From positions 8,726-47,515 of the forward strand of contig JAJZRE010000006.1 in the NCBI GenBank assembly GCA_021802945.1: a stretch of DNA of 38,790 nucleotides, given 5' to 3'. This document shows, piece by piece, positions 24,253 through 34,286 of this stretch (position 1 is its first letter; the number at the start of each line of letters is the position of its first letter). Position numbers and translations under genes: made by a program. The notes beneath the pieces are model-generated. The model worked only from the letters and a program-made list of their open reading frames with translations, was not told the origin of the DNA and did not search any database. Origin of the DNA: Pseudomonadota bacterium. Lineage in GTDB: Bacteria > Pseudomonadota > Gammaproteobacteria > Burkholderiales > Thiobacillaceae.

Positions 24253-26214
24253 TCAGTCGTCCGTGCGCCCGACTTCCTGCGTCGTGTCGGAATCGGGCGC
24301 CGGTGCGACGGGTGTTTCGCGCGCGGGAACCACGCCCAGGCGTTCTTTCAGCAGCATCGAGGGCTGGCCGAAACGCGCCGCGTAATACATGGCATTGCTC
24401 ATCACCTTCTTCACATACTCGCGCGTCTCGGCAAACGGAATCGACTCGATGTAGATCGCAGCCTCCATCGGCCGGGTGTCGCGCCAGCGCTGTGCCCGTC
24501 CGGGACCGGCATTGTAGGCGGCCGTGGCCAGCACCGGCGAACCGTCCAGCGCAGCCTGTACGTGCTTCAGATAATACGCGCCGAACCGGATGTTTCTGCC
24601 CGGGTCGCGCATCTCCTCCACGCGAAATCGCTTGATGCCGAGGCGCTGGGCGATCCAGCGCGCGGTGGCCGGCATGATCTGCATCAGGCCGGCGGCGCCG
24701 ACGCTCGAGCGCGCGACGTTGACGAAGCGGCTTTCCTGGCGCATCAGGCCATACACCCAGGCCTCATCGATGTCGTTTTCGCGCGCCGCCTGCCGTGCCA
24801 GCTCGCGGTAGGGCGCCAGAAAGCGCAGTTCGAAGTTGTGCAGCTCGCGCGTGCGCTCGGCCGTGTTGATGGCGCTGTCATACCATTCCATGCGCCGGGC
24901 GAGTTCGGCGGCCGCCAGCAGTTGCGCATCGGAGAAATCCCGGATCGCCCAGTTCCACTCCTGGGTGGCGTCGCCACGCAAGCCCAGTTCATACAAGGCG
25001 ACTGCACGGGCAACGCCGGGCTCACGGGCGACCACAGCCACGTCATGTCCACCCGTCTTGATGTCGACGGCGGGGGCCTGCATCACCGGGCCGAGTTCTT
25101 CCTGGGCCAGTTGGCTGTAGTAATCGTGCTCACGCGACAGCGCCAGGAAAATGGCATTGGCAGCCACGCGCTTGCCGCTCGCCTGCAGCGCCCGCGCGCG
25201 CCAGTAGCGCCAGACACGCTGCCCGCGAGCGGCCTCGCCCATGCTTCCGATCGCCCGCAGGACCGCTTTCCAGTCCCCCGCGCGAAGCGCCGCGCGGGCC
25301 CACCATTCACGCTGAAAGTCATTGACCGCCACGTCGCCTGCCTGCTGGAACCAGTCCAGCGCAACCGCTTCATGGCGGCGAGCAGCCCAGGTGGCGAGGC
25401 GTGCCCAGGCGGTCCGCAGCTCCACCGGGTTGAGCTGCGGCGCCCACTTTCGCAGGGCCTGCTCCGCCTGTGCGGAATCGCGCCTCGCCAGCTGGTCGAG
25501 CGCGTAGAGCGCGACTTCACGATCGCTGCGCCGATCCAGATCGAGGGTTCCCGCGTTCAGCACGCGCGCCGGGTCGCGGCTGGCCTGATCCAGTGCGGCG
25601 GCAGCCGGACGCTGCGCTTCGGGCAACATGTTGGCCACCGCCCTGGCAACGTTGGGATTGCCCGCATCGAGGGCCAGGCGAAAACGCCGCCAGAGGTCTT
25701 CCTGTCCGATCAGTCCGGCGTCGATCAACTGCGTGAACAGGGGCGTGCAGGCCGACGGCATGTCACGCCCGGTAAACCACAACGAAACCGCCTCGCGCTC
25801 ATGAGTGCGGTTGCCTTGCGCCCATTCCGCTCGATAGGCATAGCACTGAAGCGTTGCATCGGGCTTGGCGAGACGCGGGTACTCGGCCAGATACGCCGGC
25901 CAGGCTTCACGGGCACCAAGCGACTTGAGCCAGTCCACGCGCACCACCTCAGCCAGCCGGCTGCCAGGGTAGCGCGCCAGAAAATCGGCGATGCGGGCAT
26001 CATCGGTGCTGCTTTCCAGCATCAGACGCCAGTATTCGACATAGGGGGCCAACACGTGATCGGCCGGCACGGCACGCGCGGCGCGCTCAAGATCCGGAAG
26101 CCTGCGGGCGGCATACGCCTTTTGCGCCTGCTCCACGGCGGCATCGCCCGGCGCCGCCTGCGCGGTTGCCGCGGCCAGGGCACCCAGCAGAAACAAAACA
26201 ATTATTCGAAGCAT
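24253..26214 (-). CDS. slt: soluble lytic murein transglycosylase
   Basis: Periplasmic enzyme (653 residues) cleaving peptidoglycan with 1,6-anhydro-muropeptide formation. Signal peptide: MLRIIVLFLLGALAAATAQA. A long alpha-superhelical U domain rich in Ala/Arg/Trp follows. The C-terminal SLT domain has catalytic Glu in GLMRQESRFVNVARSSVGA, then GLMQIMPATA, NIRFGAYYLK and ATAAYNAGPGRAQRW. The ATG at 26214 gives the signal peptide; an in-frame start at 26388 adds 58 residues of non-family sequence. Divergent from the DUF2892 gene with a 107-nt gap. Confidence 0.94.
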   Translation of the reverse strand: MLRIIVLFLLGALAAATAQAAPGDAAVEQAQKAYAARRLPDLERAARAVPADHVLAPYVEYWRLMLESSTDDARIADFLARYPGSRLAEVVRVDWLKSLGAREAWPAYLAEYPRLAKPDATLQCYAYRAEWAQGNRTHEREAVSLWFTGRDMPSACTPLFTQLIDAGLIGQEDLWRRFRLALDAGNPNVARAVANMLPEAQRPAAAALDQASRDPARVLNAGTLDLDRRSDREVALYALDQLARRDSAQAEQALRKWAPQLNPVELRTAWARLATWAARRHEAVALDWFQQAGDVAVNDFQREWWARAALRAGDWKAVLRAIGSMGEAARGQRVWRYWRARALQASGKRVAANAIFLALSREHDYYSQLAQEELGPVMQAPAVDIKTGGHDVAVVAREPGVARAVALYELGLRGDATQEWNWAIRDFSDAQLLAAAELARRMEWYDSAINTAERTRELHNFELRFLAPYRELARQAARENDIDEAWVYGLMRQESRFVNVARSSVGAAGLMQIMPATARWIAQRLGIKRFRVEEMRDPGRNIRFGAYYLKHVQAALDGSPVLATAAYNAGPGRAQRWRDTRPMEAAIYIESIPFAETREYVKKVMSNAMYYAARFGQPSMLLKERLGVVPARETPVAPAPDSDTTQEVGRTDD

Positions 26215-26321
26215 CACGTGAGGGTAACATGCGGCAGCCGCACGTCGCCTGAGCGAAATCAGCCATCCCGCCGGGCGCGCGCTATAGTGAAAACTCCGAT
26301 TCACACCGCAAGGAGTCCGCC

Positions 26322-26513
26322 ATGTCCGCCAACGTTGGCACGATCGACCGCATTCTCCGCATTCTCGCAGGACTCGCCCTCCTCGCATGGGCCGCTTTTT
26401 TCAACGGTCCGGTGTGGGCCTGGATCGGCGTGCTGCCATTCGTCACCGGCGTGCTAAGAGTCTGCCCCGCCTACAGCCTCCTCGGCGTCAATACCTGCGG
26501 CCTGAAAAAATAA
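26322..26513 (+). CDS. DUF2892 family small inner-membrane protein
   Basis: A 63-residue protein with two hydrophobic segments (ILRILAGLALLAWAAFF and WIGVLPFVTGVLRVCPAYSL) and the family pattern NVGTIDRILRI near the N-terminus. The paired Cys (CPAYSLLGVNTC) is common in YgaP-C-terminal-like DUF2892 proteins. AAGGAG lies 7 nt upstream of the ATG; TATAGT at 26283-26288 may be the -10. The stop converges on ilvA, only 3 nt away. Function unknown in this stand-alone form. Confidence 0.85.
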   Translation: MSANVGTIDRILRILAGLALLAWAAFFNGPVWAWIGVLPFVTGVLRVCPAYSLLGVNTCGLKK

Positions 26514-26516
26514 GGC

Positions 26517-28034
26517 TCACGCAAGAAACAGCTTGTAGGCCGGATTGCGGGACTCGTCCCAGTAACGGTAGCCCAGCCCGTCGAGGAATTTCTGGAAGCC
26601 GGGCTTTTCCTTGTCCGGCACCTGGATGCCGACCAGCACACGGCCGTAGTCGGCGCCGTGGTTGCGGTAGTGAAACAGGCTGATGTTCCAGCCGCGGCTC
26701 ATGCTCTGCAGGAACTGCATCAGCGCGCCCGGCCGCTCCGGAAACTCGAAGCGGTAAAGCACTTCGTTGACCGCATCGGGCGCCCGCCCGCCGACCAGGT
26801 GGCGGATGTGGAGCTTGGCCATTTCGTTGTCGGTGAGGTCGATCGCCTCGAGCCCGTGGCGCTGCAGCAGTTCGACCACGCGTGCGCTCTCGCCCGCCCC
26901 CGGCACCGACAGGCCGACGAACACGCGTGCCGTTTGGGGATCGGAATAGCGGTAATTGAATTCGGTGATGTTGCGCGCACCCAGGAGGCCGCAAAAATTC
27001 TTGAAGCTGCCCGGCGTTTCGGGAATGGTGACGGCCAGCACCGCTTCGCGCTTTTCGCCCAGCTCGGCGCGCTCGGCGATGTAGCGCAGACGGTCGAAGT
27101 TCATGTTGGCGCCGGAGGCCACGGCCACCAGCGTCCTGCCCTTGAGCTTGTCGCCGGCGATGGCCGCTTTCAGCCCGGCTACCGACAAGGCACCCGCCGG
27201 CTCCAGGATCGAGCGGGTGTCCTCGAACACATCCTTGATCGCCGCGCAGATGGCGTCGTTGTTGACGCGGATGATTTCGTCCACGTACAACTGCGACAGC
27301 CGGAAGGTTTCCCTGCCGACCGTTTTCACCGCCACGCCGTCTGCGAAGATGCCCACGCGCGGCAACGTGATGCGCTTGCCCTTGCACAGCGAGCGGGCCA
27401 TCGCGTCGGCATCCTCGGGCTCGACGCCGACGATGCGGATATCCGGCCGCAGTCGCTTGATGTAGGCGGCCATGCCGGCGATCAGCCCGCCGCCGCCGAC
27501 CGGGATGTACACCGAGTGGATCGGGCCGGGATGCTGGCGCAGGAGTTCCATCGCCACCGTGCCCTGGCCCGCGATCACATCGGGGTCATCGTAGGGGTGG
27601 ACAAAGGTTGCCTTGGCTTCCTTGGCGATCTGGGTAGCATGAGCCCAGGCGTCGTCATAGCTATCTCCGTGCAGGATGACCTGCGCGCCGCGCGCGGCCA
27701 CCGCATCAACCTTGATTTTCGGCGTAGTCACCGGCATCACGATGATGGCAGTCGCCCCCAATTTCTGCGCCGCCAGCGCCACCCCCTGCGCGTGGTTGCC
27801 GGCCGACGCCGCGACCACGCCGCGCGCCAGCTGCGCCGCCGTCAGCCTGGCCATCTTGTTGTAGGCGCCGCGGCACTTGAAGGAGAACACCGGCTGCAGG
27901 TCTTCGCGCTTCAGCAGGACCTGGTTGTTGAGACGGCGCGACAGATTGTGAGCCTCGTCGAGCGGCGACTCGATCGCCACGTCGTAGACGCGCGAGGTGA
28001 GGATGCGTTCGAGGTAATCGTCAGGTTGGCTCAT
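26517..28034 (-). CDS. ilvA: threonine ammonia-lyase, biosynthetic
   Basis: PLP enzyme (505 residues) converting threonine to 2-oxobutanoate, first step of isoleucine synthesis. The PLP lysine is Lys53 in SFKCRGAYNKMA; the phosphate-binding loop is PVGGGGLIAGMA and SAGNHAQGVALAA is the substrate loop. Two C-terminal ACT-like regulatory domains (about 330-505) show it is the allosteric, isoleucine-inhibited long form. The start ATG at 28034 is divergent from rpiA. Confidence 0.96.
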   Translation of the reverse strand: MSQPDDYLERILTSRVYDVAIESPLDEAHNLSRRLNNQVLLKREDLQPVFSFKCRGAYNKMARLTAAQLARGVVAASAGNHAQGVALAAQKLGATAIIVMPVTTPKIKVDAVAARGAQVILHGDSYDDAWAHATQIAKEAKATFVHPYDDPDVIAGQGTVAMELLRQHPGPIHSVYIPVGGGGLIAGMAAYIKRLRPDIRIVGVEPEDADAMARSLCKGKRITLPRVGIFADGVAVKTVGRETFRLSQLYVDEIIRVNNDAICAAIKDVFEDTRSILEPAGALSVAGLKAAIAGDKLKGRTLVAVASGANMNFDRLRYIAERAELGEKREAVLAVTIPETPGSFKNFCGLLGARNITEFNYRYSDPQTARVFVGLSVPGAGESARVVELLQRHGLEAIDLTDNEMAKLHIRHLVGGRAPDAVNEVLYRFEFPERPGALMQFLQSMSRGWNISLFHYRNHGADYGRVLVGIQVPDKEKPGFQKFLDGLGYRYWDESRNPAYKLFLA

Positions 28035-28054
28035 GGCGGCGGCAGGTGCGAGGT

Positions 28055-28083
28055 TTGTAAAAAGGGGGCGATGCCGCTATCTT
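28055..28083 (+). promoter_or_regulatory. putative sigma-70 promoter of rpiA
   Basis: TTGTAA at 28055-28060 and TATCTT at 28078-28083 are separated by exactly 17 nt and end 31 nt before the rpiA ATG. Each box matches the consensus at 4 of 6 positions, within the ilvA-rpiA divergent gap. Confidence 0.55.
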
Positions 28084-28114
28084 AGCGGGCTGCATCCAAA
28101 TCGGCGAAAACATC

Positions 28115-28771
28115 ATGACTCAGGACGAAATGAAGCAAGCCGTGGCGCGTGCCGCGGTGGATTATGCCAAGGGCGGGATCATCGGGGTAGGCACGGGTTC
28201 GACCGCCAACTATTTCATCGACGCGCTGGCCGACGTGAAAGGCCGCATCGACGGCGCCGTCGCCAGTTCGGAAGCCACCGCCGCCCGCCTGAAAAGCCAC
28301 GGCATCCAGGTGCTGGATCTCAACAACGTAGGCGAACTCGAAATCTACGTCGACGGCGCCGACGAAATCACCGAACACTTCGCCATGGTCAAGGGCGGCG
28401 GCGGCGCGCTGACCCGGGAAAAAATCGTTGCGGCGTGCAGCAAGCAGTTCATCTGCATCGCCGACGAGAGCAAGCTGGTCGGCGTGTTGGGCAAATTTCC
28501 GCTGCCCGTGGAAGTGATCCCGATGGCGCGTTCGTACGTCGCACGCGAGCTGGTGAAGCTGGGCGGGCAGCCCCGGCTGCGCGAAGGCTTCACCACCGAC
28601 AACGGCAACCTCATTCTCGACGTGCACGGCCTGTCGATCGTCGATCCGGTATCGCTGGAAACCGCGATCGATCACGTCGTCGGCGTGGTCACCAACGGCC
28701 TCTTCGCCCGGCGCGGCGCGGACGTGCTGCTGCTCGGCACGCCCAATGGCGTCAAGACCTACAAGAAGTAA
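28115..28771 (+). CDS. rpiA: ribose-5-phosphate isomerase A
   Basis: Interconverts ribose 5-phosphate and ribulose 5-phosphate in the pentose phosphate pathway (218 residues, normal length). Motifs: [15 protein letters not shown] near the N-terminus, the VDGADEI active-site block, [12 protein letters not shown], and [11 protein letters not shown]. The C-terminus is normal. The gene is single, flanked by divergent ilvA and convergent yacG. Confidence 0.96.
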   Translation: MTQDEMKQAVARAAVDYAKGGIIGVGTGSTANYFIDALADVKGRIDGAVASSEATAARLKSHGIQVLDLNNVGELEIYVDGADEITEHFAMVKGGGGALTREKIVAACSKQFICIADESKLVGVLGKFPLPVEVIPMARSYVARELVKLGGQPRLREGFTTDNGNLILDVHGLSIVDPVSLETAIDHVVGVVTNGLFARRGADVLLLGTPNGVKTYKK

Positions 28772-28774
28772 TCC

Positions 28775-28969
28775 TTACTGCGGCGGCGGGGACCCGTCAT
28801 CGGGTTCCTGCTCCTCGGCCGGCACGCGGTATTTCTCCGTGGCCCACTGGCCCAGGTCGATCATCTTGCAGCGCTCGCTGCAGAACGGTTTCCACCTGCT
28901 TTCCGCCGTCCACGGAACGGTCGCGCCGCAGGTCGGGCAGGCCACGACGGGAGGCTTGGCGGATTTCAC
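28775..28969 (-). CDS. yacG: DNA gyrase inhibitor YacG
   Basis: Small zinc protein (64 residues) known in E. coli to bind GyrB and inhibit gyrase. Four Cys ligands: CPTCG (early) and [11 protein letters not shown] (later), with an acidic, Pro-rich tail. The start is a GTG at 28969 that overlaps the zapD stop as GTGA, so it is translationally coupled; an in-frame longer ORF starting at 29260 is only zapD antiphase sequence. The coaE-zapD-yacG order is conserved in proteobacteria. Its last base is 3 nt from the rpiA stop on the other strand. Confidence 0.92.
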   Translation of the reverse strand: MKSAKPPVVACPTCGATVPWTAESRWKPFCSERCKMIDLGQWATEKYRVPAEEQEPDDGSPPPQ

Positions 28970-29721
28970 AGGGTGCAGAAGGTCAGGTCGAAGTCGAGCG
29001 GCTGGTCGGTACAGGTGCGCATTGCACCCGACCCCGCGTGCACGAAGCGGATGTTGAGCATGTATTTGTTGGCGGACATCTCGGGCACGCACGGCAGGTC
29101 GTCGACCAGCGTAACCCGGATCAGTTGCGGGTTGCGCGATTCGAGCATGCGCTGATAGCTGCCATTTTTCGCATGCTGAAGTTCGGCCTGGCCGCTGTCG
29201 CGCAGCAATCCGAGCACGATCCCGACTGCGGCGCGAATCGACGAGAACGGCGCCAGCCACCGTTGCAACTGCTTCACACGCAAATCAGCCGCCTGGTGCA
29301 GCCAGTAGTGATAGGAGGGCAGATCGAATTCGCACATCCCCCCCGGGATGGCCGCACGCTGCTTGATGGTCATCAGCCAGTCGTCTTCGCGCAGGTGCTG
29401 GCCGACTTTTCCGGGCAGATGGTACATGCCGTGATGGGCCGTCTCGATCGCGGCCAGCACCTGTTCCAGCGTGGTGCCCTGCACATGCGGATTGCCGCGC
29501 AGCGCGGTCAGCACCGTTTTCTGCCGGTCCAGTTCCTGCAGCAGATCGGACTTGAGGTCGGCACGCGCGGCAACCTCGGCCATCTCGAACAGGGTCAGCA
29601 GGGCGGCATGATGGGCGTGCGGGTCGGGCGATGCGGCATAGGCATCGAAACGGTCGAACAGATCTTCCAGCCGCAATAGCGTACGGATGCGTTCGCTCAG
29701 GGGATATTCGTAGTGAATCAC
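28966..29721 (-). CDS. zapD: cell division protein ZapD
   Basis: A 251-residue FtsZ-bundling factor. The start sequence [20 protein letters not shown] is characteristic, with [10 protein letters not shown] and the C-terminal block [13 protein letters not shown] also seen. The start codon is GTG at 29721. It lies 52 nt after coaE and overlaps yacG by 4 nt. Confidence 0.94.
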   Translation of the reverse strand: MIHYEYPLSERIRTLLRLEDLFDRFDAYAASPDPHAHHAALLTLFEMAEVAARADLKSDLLQELDRQKTVLTALRGNPHVQGTTLEQVLAAIETAHHGMYHLPGKVGQHLREDDWLMTIKQRAAIPGGMCEFDLPSYHYWLHQAADLRVKQLQRWLAPFSSIRAAVGIVLGLLRDSGQAELQHAKNGSYQRMLESRNPQLIRVTLVDDLPCVPEMSANKYMLNIRFVHAGSGAMRTCTDQPLDFDLTFCTL

Positions 29722-29773
29722 GCCGCCACGCGTTGGTTTGGTTCAGCCGATTGTCGCCGATCCATGCGGAAAA

Positions 29774-30382
29774 TCAAGACGACGTCGCAGGAGAAAGCGC
29801 CAGGTAGTGCCGGTGCAGCGCCGCCACCTGGGTGCGCAACGCCTCGGGGGAGGCCGTGTTTAGGATCACGTCGTCCGCGGCCGCCAGGCGCGCGGCGCGA
29901 CCTGCCTGGGCCGCGAGTATGGCCTCGACTTCGCCCCGAGCGAGCCCGCTGCGCGCCATCACTCGCGCGATCTGCACGTCTTCCGGACAATCGACCACCA
30001 GCACGCGGTTCAATACATCGCGGTAGCCGCCGGTTTCGACCAGCAGCGGAATCACGACCAGCGCATACGGTGCTGCCAGTGTCGCCAGCGTCCGGGTCAC
30101 GATCTGCCGGATACGCGGATGCAGGATCGCTTCGAGTTGGTGTCGCGCCTCGGCATCGGAGAATACGCGATGGCGCAAGGCCGCGCGATCCAGGGTGTCT
30201 CCGGCCGCCATCACCGTCCCGCCGAACGCCGCGCGGATCGCATCCAGGGCTTCGCCGCCCGGCCTGGTCAACTCGCGCGCGATGGCATCGGTGTCGATCA
30301 CCGGCACGCCAAGCGCGGCAAACAGATCGGCGACGGTCGACTTGCCCGAGCCGATCCCGCCGGTAAGGCCGACCGTGAACAT
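29774..30382 (-). CDS. coaE: dephospho-CoA kinase
   Basis: Last enzyme of coenzyme A synthesis (202 residues), phosphorylating the 3'-OH of dephospho-CoA. Walker A GLTGGIGSGKST opens the protein, followed by DTDAIARELT and the LID-region segment HPRIRQIV. Its ATG overlaps the pilD stop as TGATG, the usual pilBCD-coaE arrangement. Confidence 0.95.
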   Translation of the reverse strand: MFTVGLTGGIGSGKSTVADLFAALGVPVIDTDAIARELTRPGGEALDAIRAAFGGTVMAAGDTLDRAALRHRVFSDAEARHQLEAILHPRIRQIVTRTLATLAAPYALVVIPLLVETGGYRDVLNRVLVVDCPEDVQIARVMARSGLARGEVEAILAAQAGRAARLAAADDVILNTASPEALRTQVAALHRHYLALSPATSS

Positions 30383-31233
30383 CAGAATCCGGCGAGGTAG
30401 GCCTGCGTCAGGTCGGCGCCGAAGAACAGCGCCACGAGGCCGCCGCCCGCGAGATACGGGCCGAACGGAATCGGCACGCGGCGGTCATGCTTCACCAGCA
30501 CGATCATCCCGATGCCGATCACCGCACCGACCGCCGACGACAGCAGCAGCGTGACAGGCAGCATCTGCCAGCCGAGCCAGGCGCCGATGGCCGCCAGCAG
30601 CTTGAAGTCGCCGAATCCCATGCCCTCCTTGCCGGTAGCCAGCTTGAACAGCCAATAGACCGACCACAGCACCCCGTAGCCGGCCATGGCGCCGATAACC
30701 GCGTCCGGCAGGCTGGTGAAATGCCCATTCAGGTTGAACAGCAGCCCCAGCCACAGCAGCGGCAGCGTGAGGCTGTCGGGGAGCAGGGTGGTATCGAGAT
30801 CGATGAACGCCAGTGCGATCAGCGTCCATACCAGCAGCAGCGCGCCACCGGTTTGCACGCTGACGCCCCACTTCCAGGCGACGGCCGCGGACAGGAGCGC
30901 GGTCAGCAGTTCCACCAGCGGATAGCGCGCACTGATCGGCGTACCGCAGGCCGAACATCGCCCGCGGAGCCATAGCCACGACAAGATCGGGACGTTTTCC
31001 AGCGCGGTAATCGGATGGCCACACCGGGGGCAGGCCGAACGTGGCACCCACAGGTTGTAGCGCGGGACTTCGGGTGGGGATTCGCCGCGCAATTCCGCGC
31101 ATTGGGCATGCCATTCGGCTTCGATCATGTTGGGTAGCCGATGGATGACGACGTTGAGAAAGCTTCCCACCAGCAGGCCAAGCAAAAGAACCAGCCCGGC
31201 GAGGAGGGCTGGTTCGGCGTACAGTAGTTCCAT
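30382..31233 (-). CDS. pilD: type IV prepilin peptidase/N-methyltransferase
   Basis: Polytopic inner-membrane aspartyl protease (283 residues) that cleaves and N-methylates type IV pilins. The N-terminal methylase domain has the zinc pairs CPRCGH and CSACGT. The catalytic Asp residues lie in DLDTTLLPD and GFGDFKLLAAIG (GxGD motif). About eight hydrophobic segments. I chose the ATG at 31233, sharing a base with the pilC stop (TGATG); a GTG one codon earlier is also possible. Confidence 0.95.
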   Translation of the reverse strand: MELLYAEPALLAGLVLLLGLLVGSFLNVVIHRLPNMIEAEWHAQCAELRGESPPEVPRYNLWVPRSACPRCGHPITALENVPILSWLWLRGRCSACGTPISARYPLVELLTALLSAAVAWKWGVSVQTGGALLLVWTLIALAFIDLDTTLLPDSLTLPLLWLGLLFNLNGHFTSLPDAVIGAMAGYGVLWSVYWLFKLATGKEGMGFGDFKLLAAIGAWLGWQMLPVTLLLSSAVGAVIGIGMIVLVKHDRRVPIPFGPYLAGGGLVALFFGADLTQAYLAGF

Positions 31234-32456
31234 CACCCGACGACCGCGCCCATTTTGAAGATCGGCATGTACATCGCGATCACCATGCCGCCGATCAGCG
31301 TGCCCAGCACCACCATGATGATCGGCTCCATCAGGCTGGACAGCGCCTCGACGGCGTCGTCGACTTCGGCCTCGTAGAAGTCGGCGACCTTGCCCAGCAT
31401 GGCGTCGAGCGAACCGGATTCTTCACCAATGGCCGCCATCTGCAACACCATGTTGGGAAAGCGCCCCGAGTTCTGCATCGCCACCGTCAAGGCGGTACCG
31501 GTCGCCACTTCGCCGCGGATCTTGTTGGTCGCCTCGACAAAGACCTGGTTGCCCGATGCGCCTCCCACCGATTCCAGCGCCTCGACCAGCGGCACGCCGG
31601 CGGCGAACATGGTGGCGAGCGTCCGCGTCCAGCGCGCGATGGTGGCCTTTTCGATGACCGGACCAAAAATCGGCAGCTTGAGCATGAGGCGGTCCATGAA
31701 CATCTGCATCTTGCGCGAGCGTCTCCACGCCTGGAAGAAGGCATACAGCCCTCCGCCGATCACACCGAAAATCGCCCACCACCATTTGACGAAGTAATCC
31801 GATATCGCCATCACGACCAGGGTCGGTCCCGGCAAATCCGCGCCAAAGCTGCTGAACAGTTCCTTGAACGCCGGGATCACGAAAATCATGATGATAGCGG
31901 TGATGACAAACGCCACCACGATGATCGAGACCGGGTAGAACAGGGCCGACTTGATCTTGCCCTTGATGGCAAGGATCTTTTCCTTGTAGACCGCAAGGCG
32001 ATCGAGCACGCCTTCGAGAATACCGGCCGCCTCGCCGGCACCGACCAGGTTGCAGAACAAGGCGTCGAAGTAAAGTGGATGGCGACTGAATGCCTGGGTG
32101 AGGCTGCTGCCCTTTTCGATGTCCGCCTTGATTTCCATCAGCAATCGCTGCATCGATGGATTGGAGTGCCCGCGCGCAACAATCTCGAAGGATTGCAGCA
32201 AGGGTACGCCCGCCTTCATCATGGTGGCCAGCTGGCGGGTGAACAGCGTGACATCCTTCTCGGTGATTTTCTTCGCGCCGCTGAACAGCGTGCTCTGCTT
32301 CTTGACCTTGGTGACGGTGATGCCCTGTCTGCGCAGCTGGGAATTGACCATGGCTTCGCCGCCAGCCTGCAGCTGACCCTTGACCTTCTTGCCACGCTTG
32401 TCCATGCCTTCCCAGAGAAAGGTGGCGTCCTTGACTGTTTTTGCCGCTGTAGCCAT
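31233..32456 (-). CDS. pilC: type IV pilus inner-membrane platform protein PilC
   Basis: A 407-residue polytopic protein on which PilB assembles the pilus. Two GspF domains repeat the pattern FTRQLATMMKAGVPLLQSFE and RTLATMFAAGVPLVEALES, each followed by hydrophobic segments (YPVSIIVVAFVITAIIMIFV; PIIMVVLGTLIGGMVIAMY). The gap to pilB is 12 nt and the stop overlaps pilD, so the three form one operon. Confidence 0.96.
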   Translation of the reverse strand: MATAAKTVKDATFLWEGMDKRGKKVKGQLQAGGEAMVNSQLRRQGITVTKVKKQSTLFSGAKKITEKDVTLFTRQLATMMKAGVPLLQSFEIVARGHSNPSMQRLLMEIKADIEKGSSLTQAFSRHPLYFDALFCNLVGAGEAAGILEGVLDRLAVYKEKILAIKGKIKSALFYPVSIIVVAFVITAIIMIFVIPAFKELFSSFGADLPGPTLVVMAISDYFVKWWWAIFGVIGGGLYAFFQAWRRSRKMQMFMDRLMLKLPIFGPVIEKATIARWTRTLATMFAAGVPLVEALESVGGASGNQVFVEATNKIRGEVATGTALTVAMQNSGRFPNMVLQMAAIGEESGSLDAMLGKVADFYEAEVDDAVEALSSLMEPIIMVVLGTLIGGMVIAMYMPIFKMGAVVG

Positions 32457-32468
32457 AAAGAGAATCCC

Positions 32469-34187
32469 TTAAATGTTGGTAACGGCCTCGACCTCTTCCA
32501 GCGAGGTGAGACCGGATTTCACTTTCAACAGACCCGCCTGCCGCAGGTCGAGCACGCCTTCGCGCCGCGCCTGGTCGGCGATATCGGATTCGTTGCCGCC
32601 CTTGAGGATGATGCGGGTCATGGCCTCGGTGATCGGCATGACCTGATAGATGCCGACGCGCCCCTTGTAGCCGGTGCCGCCGCAGATATCGCAGCCCACC
32701 GGCTTGTAGGGCTTCCACGTGCCGTCCAGCTGTTCCTCGGTAAAGCCGGCGGCCAGCAGCGCTTCCCGCGGAATGTCGGCTGGCTGCTTGCAGCCGCACA
32801 GCTTCCGTCCCAGCCGCTGCGCGGTGATCAGGATCACCGAGGACGCGACGTTGAAAGGCGCCACGCCCATGTTCAACAGGCGGGTCAGCGTGCCGGGGGC
32901 ATCGTTGGTATGCAGGGTGGACATCACCATGTGGCCGGTTTGCGCGGCCTTGATCGCGATGTCGGCGGTTTCCAGGTCGCGGATTTCGCCGACCATGATG
33001 ACGTCGGGATCCTGCCGCAGGAAGGACTTCAGCGCCGCCGAAAAGGTCAGCCCGGCCTTGTCGTTGACGTTGACCTGGTTGATGCCGGGCAGCTGGATTT
33101 CCGCCGGGTCTTCCGCCGTCGATATGTTGACGTCGGGCTTGTTGAGAAGGTTCAGACAGGTATACAGCGACACCGTCTTGCCGGAGCCGGTCGGGCCGGT
33201 CACCAGCACCATGCCGTAGGGGCGCTGTACCGCATTCAGCAGCAGATCCTTCTGCCACGGCTCGTAGCCCAGCGCCTCGATCCCCATCTGCGCGCTGGTG
33301 GGATCGAGAATACGCATGACGATCTTCTCGCCATACAGCGTGGGCAGGGTGCTGACCCGGAAATCGATGGCGCGGTTCTTCGACAGCACCATCTTCATGC
33401 GGCCGTCCTGCGGCACGCGCTTCTCGGAAATGTCCAGCCGCGACAGCACCTTGATGCGCGAGGCCACCTTGTCCTTGATCGCCATCGGCGGCTGCGCCAC
33501 CTCGGACAGGATGCCGTCACGCCGGTAGCGGATGCGGTAAAACTTCTCGTAAGGCTCGAAATGGATGTCGGATGCGCCGAGATTGATGGCGTCGAGCATG
33601 ATTTTCTGAAGGTAGCGCACCACCGGCGCATCGTCGATTTCGATGCCGCCAGTGTCCTGCTGCGCGGCAGCGGCGCTTTCCTCGTCGTGGAAATCGAGGT
33701 CGAGATCCTCGGCGTTCAACACCGCCATCGTGTTGTCGTTTTCCTGGCCGGCTTTCTCGATCAGCTTGCCGAGCTTGTCGTCCTCCACCACCACGGGTTC
33801 TACCGTCTGCCCGGTCTGGAACTTGACCTCGTCCATCGCCTGCAGATGCGTGGGGTCGGATGTCGCCACGTACAGCTTGTTGCCCCGCTGGTACAGGGCC
33901 AGCACGCGCCGCTTCTGTACCAGCTTCGGATCGAGCAGCCCCTGCGGCAGGCTCTCGTGATCCATGGCATTCAGGTCCAGGTAGGGAAAGCCGAACGAGA
34001 CGGCCGCAAACTCGGCAACCTGGTCGGCCTTGAAACGCCGACCCTTGATCAATTCGGTCACGAACGAATCGCCCGACTGGCTGGCGCGCTTCCACACCCC
34101 CTCGGCGTCGTCCTCGGACAGCCAGCCATGGTTGACCATGGCACGCGCCAGTCCGGTTAAATTGTTGGTGTTTGTCACAGCGGCCAT
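32469..34187 (-). CDS. pilB: type IV pilus assembly ATPase PilB
   Basis: Hexameric cytoplasmic ATPase (572 residues) that powers pilus extension. An N-terminal MshEN/GspE-type domain precedes the catalytic core with Walker A GPTGSGKTVSLYTCL, Asp box STAEDPAEIQLPGINQV, Walker B DVIMVGEIRDLETADIA and His box GHMVMSTLHTNDA. The zinc cysteines CGC and CDICGGTGYKGR mark PilB/GspE rather than PilT. It is first in the pilB-pilC-pilD-coaE-zapD-yacG series. No pilin gene is in the window. Confidence 0.96.
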   Translation of the reverse strand: MAAVTNTNNLTGLARAMVNHGWLSEDDAEGVWKRASQSGDSFVTELIKGRRFKADQVAEFAAVSFGFPYLDLNAMDHESLPQGLLDPKLVQKRRVLALYQRGNKLYVATSDPTHLQAMDEVKFQTGQTVEPVVVEDDKLGKLIEKAGQENDNTMAVLNAEDLDLDFHDEESAAAAQQDTGGIEIDDAPVVRYLQKIMLDAINLGASDIHFEPYEKFYRIRYRRDGILSEVAQPPMAIKDKVASRIKVLSRLDISEKRVPQDGRMKMVLSKNRAIDFRVSTLPTLYGEKIVMRILDPTSAQMGIEALGYEPWQKDLLLNAVQRPYGMVLVTGPTGSGKTVSLYTCLNLLNKPDVNISTAEDPAEIQLPGINQVNVNDKAGLTFSAALKSFLRQDPDVIMVGEIRDLETADIAIKAAQTGHMVMSTLHTNDAPGTLTRLLNMGVAPFNVASSVILITAQRLGRKLCGCKQPADIPREALLAAGFTEEQLDGTWKPYKPVGCDICGGTGYKGRVGIYQVMPITEAMTRIILKGGNESDIADQARREGVLDLRQAGLLKVKSGLTSLEEVEAVTNI

Positions 34188-34286
34188 AGCTCGGTTCCAG
34201 ACAAGTCCAGCGATAAAACAATCGTCTCTTCACCCGCGGGAGCCGGCAGACCCGGGGAATCACAGGCCATAACGGCGATTTTTCGA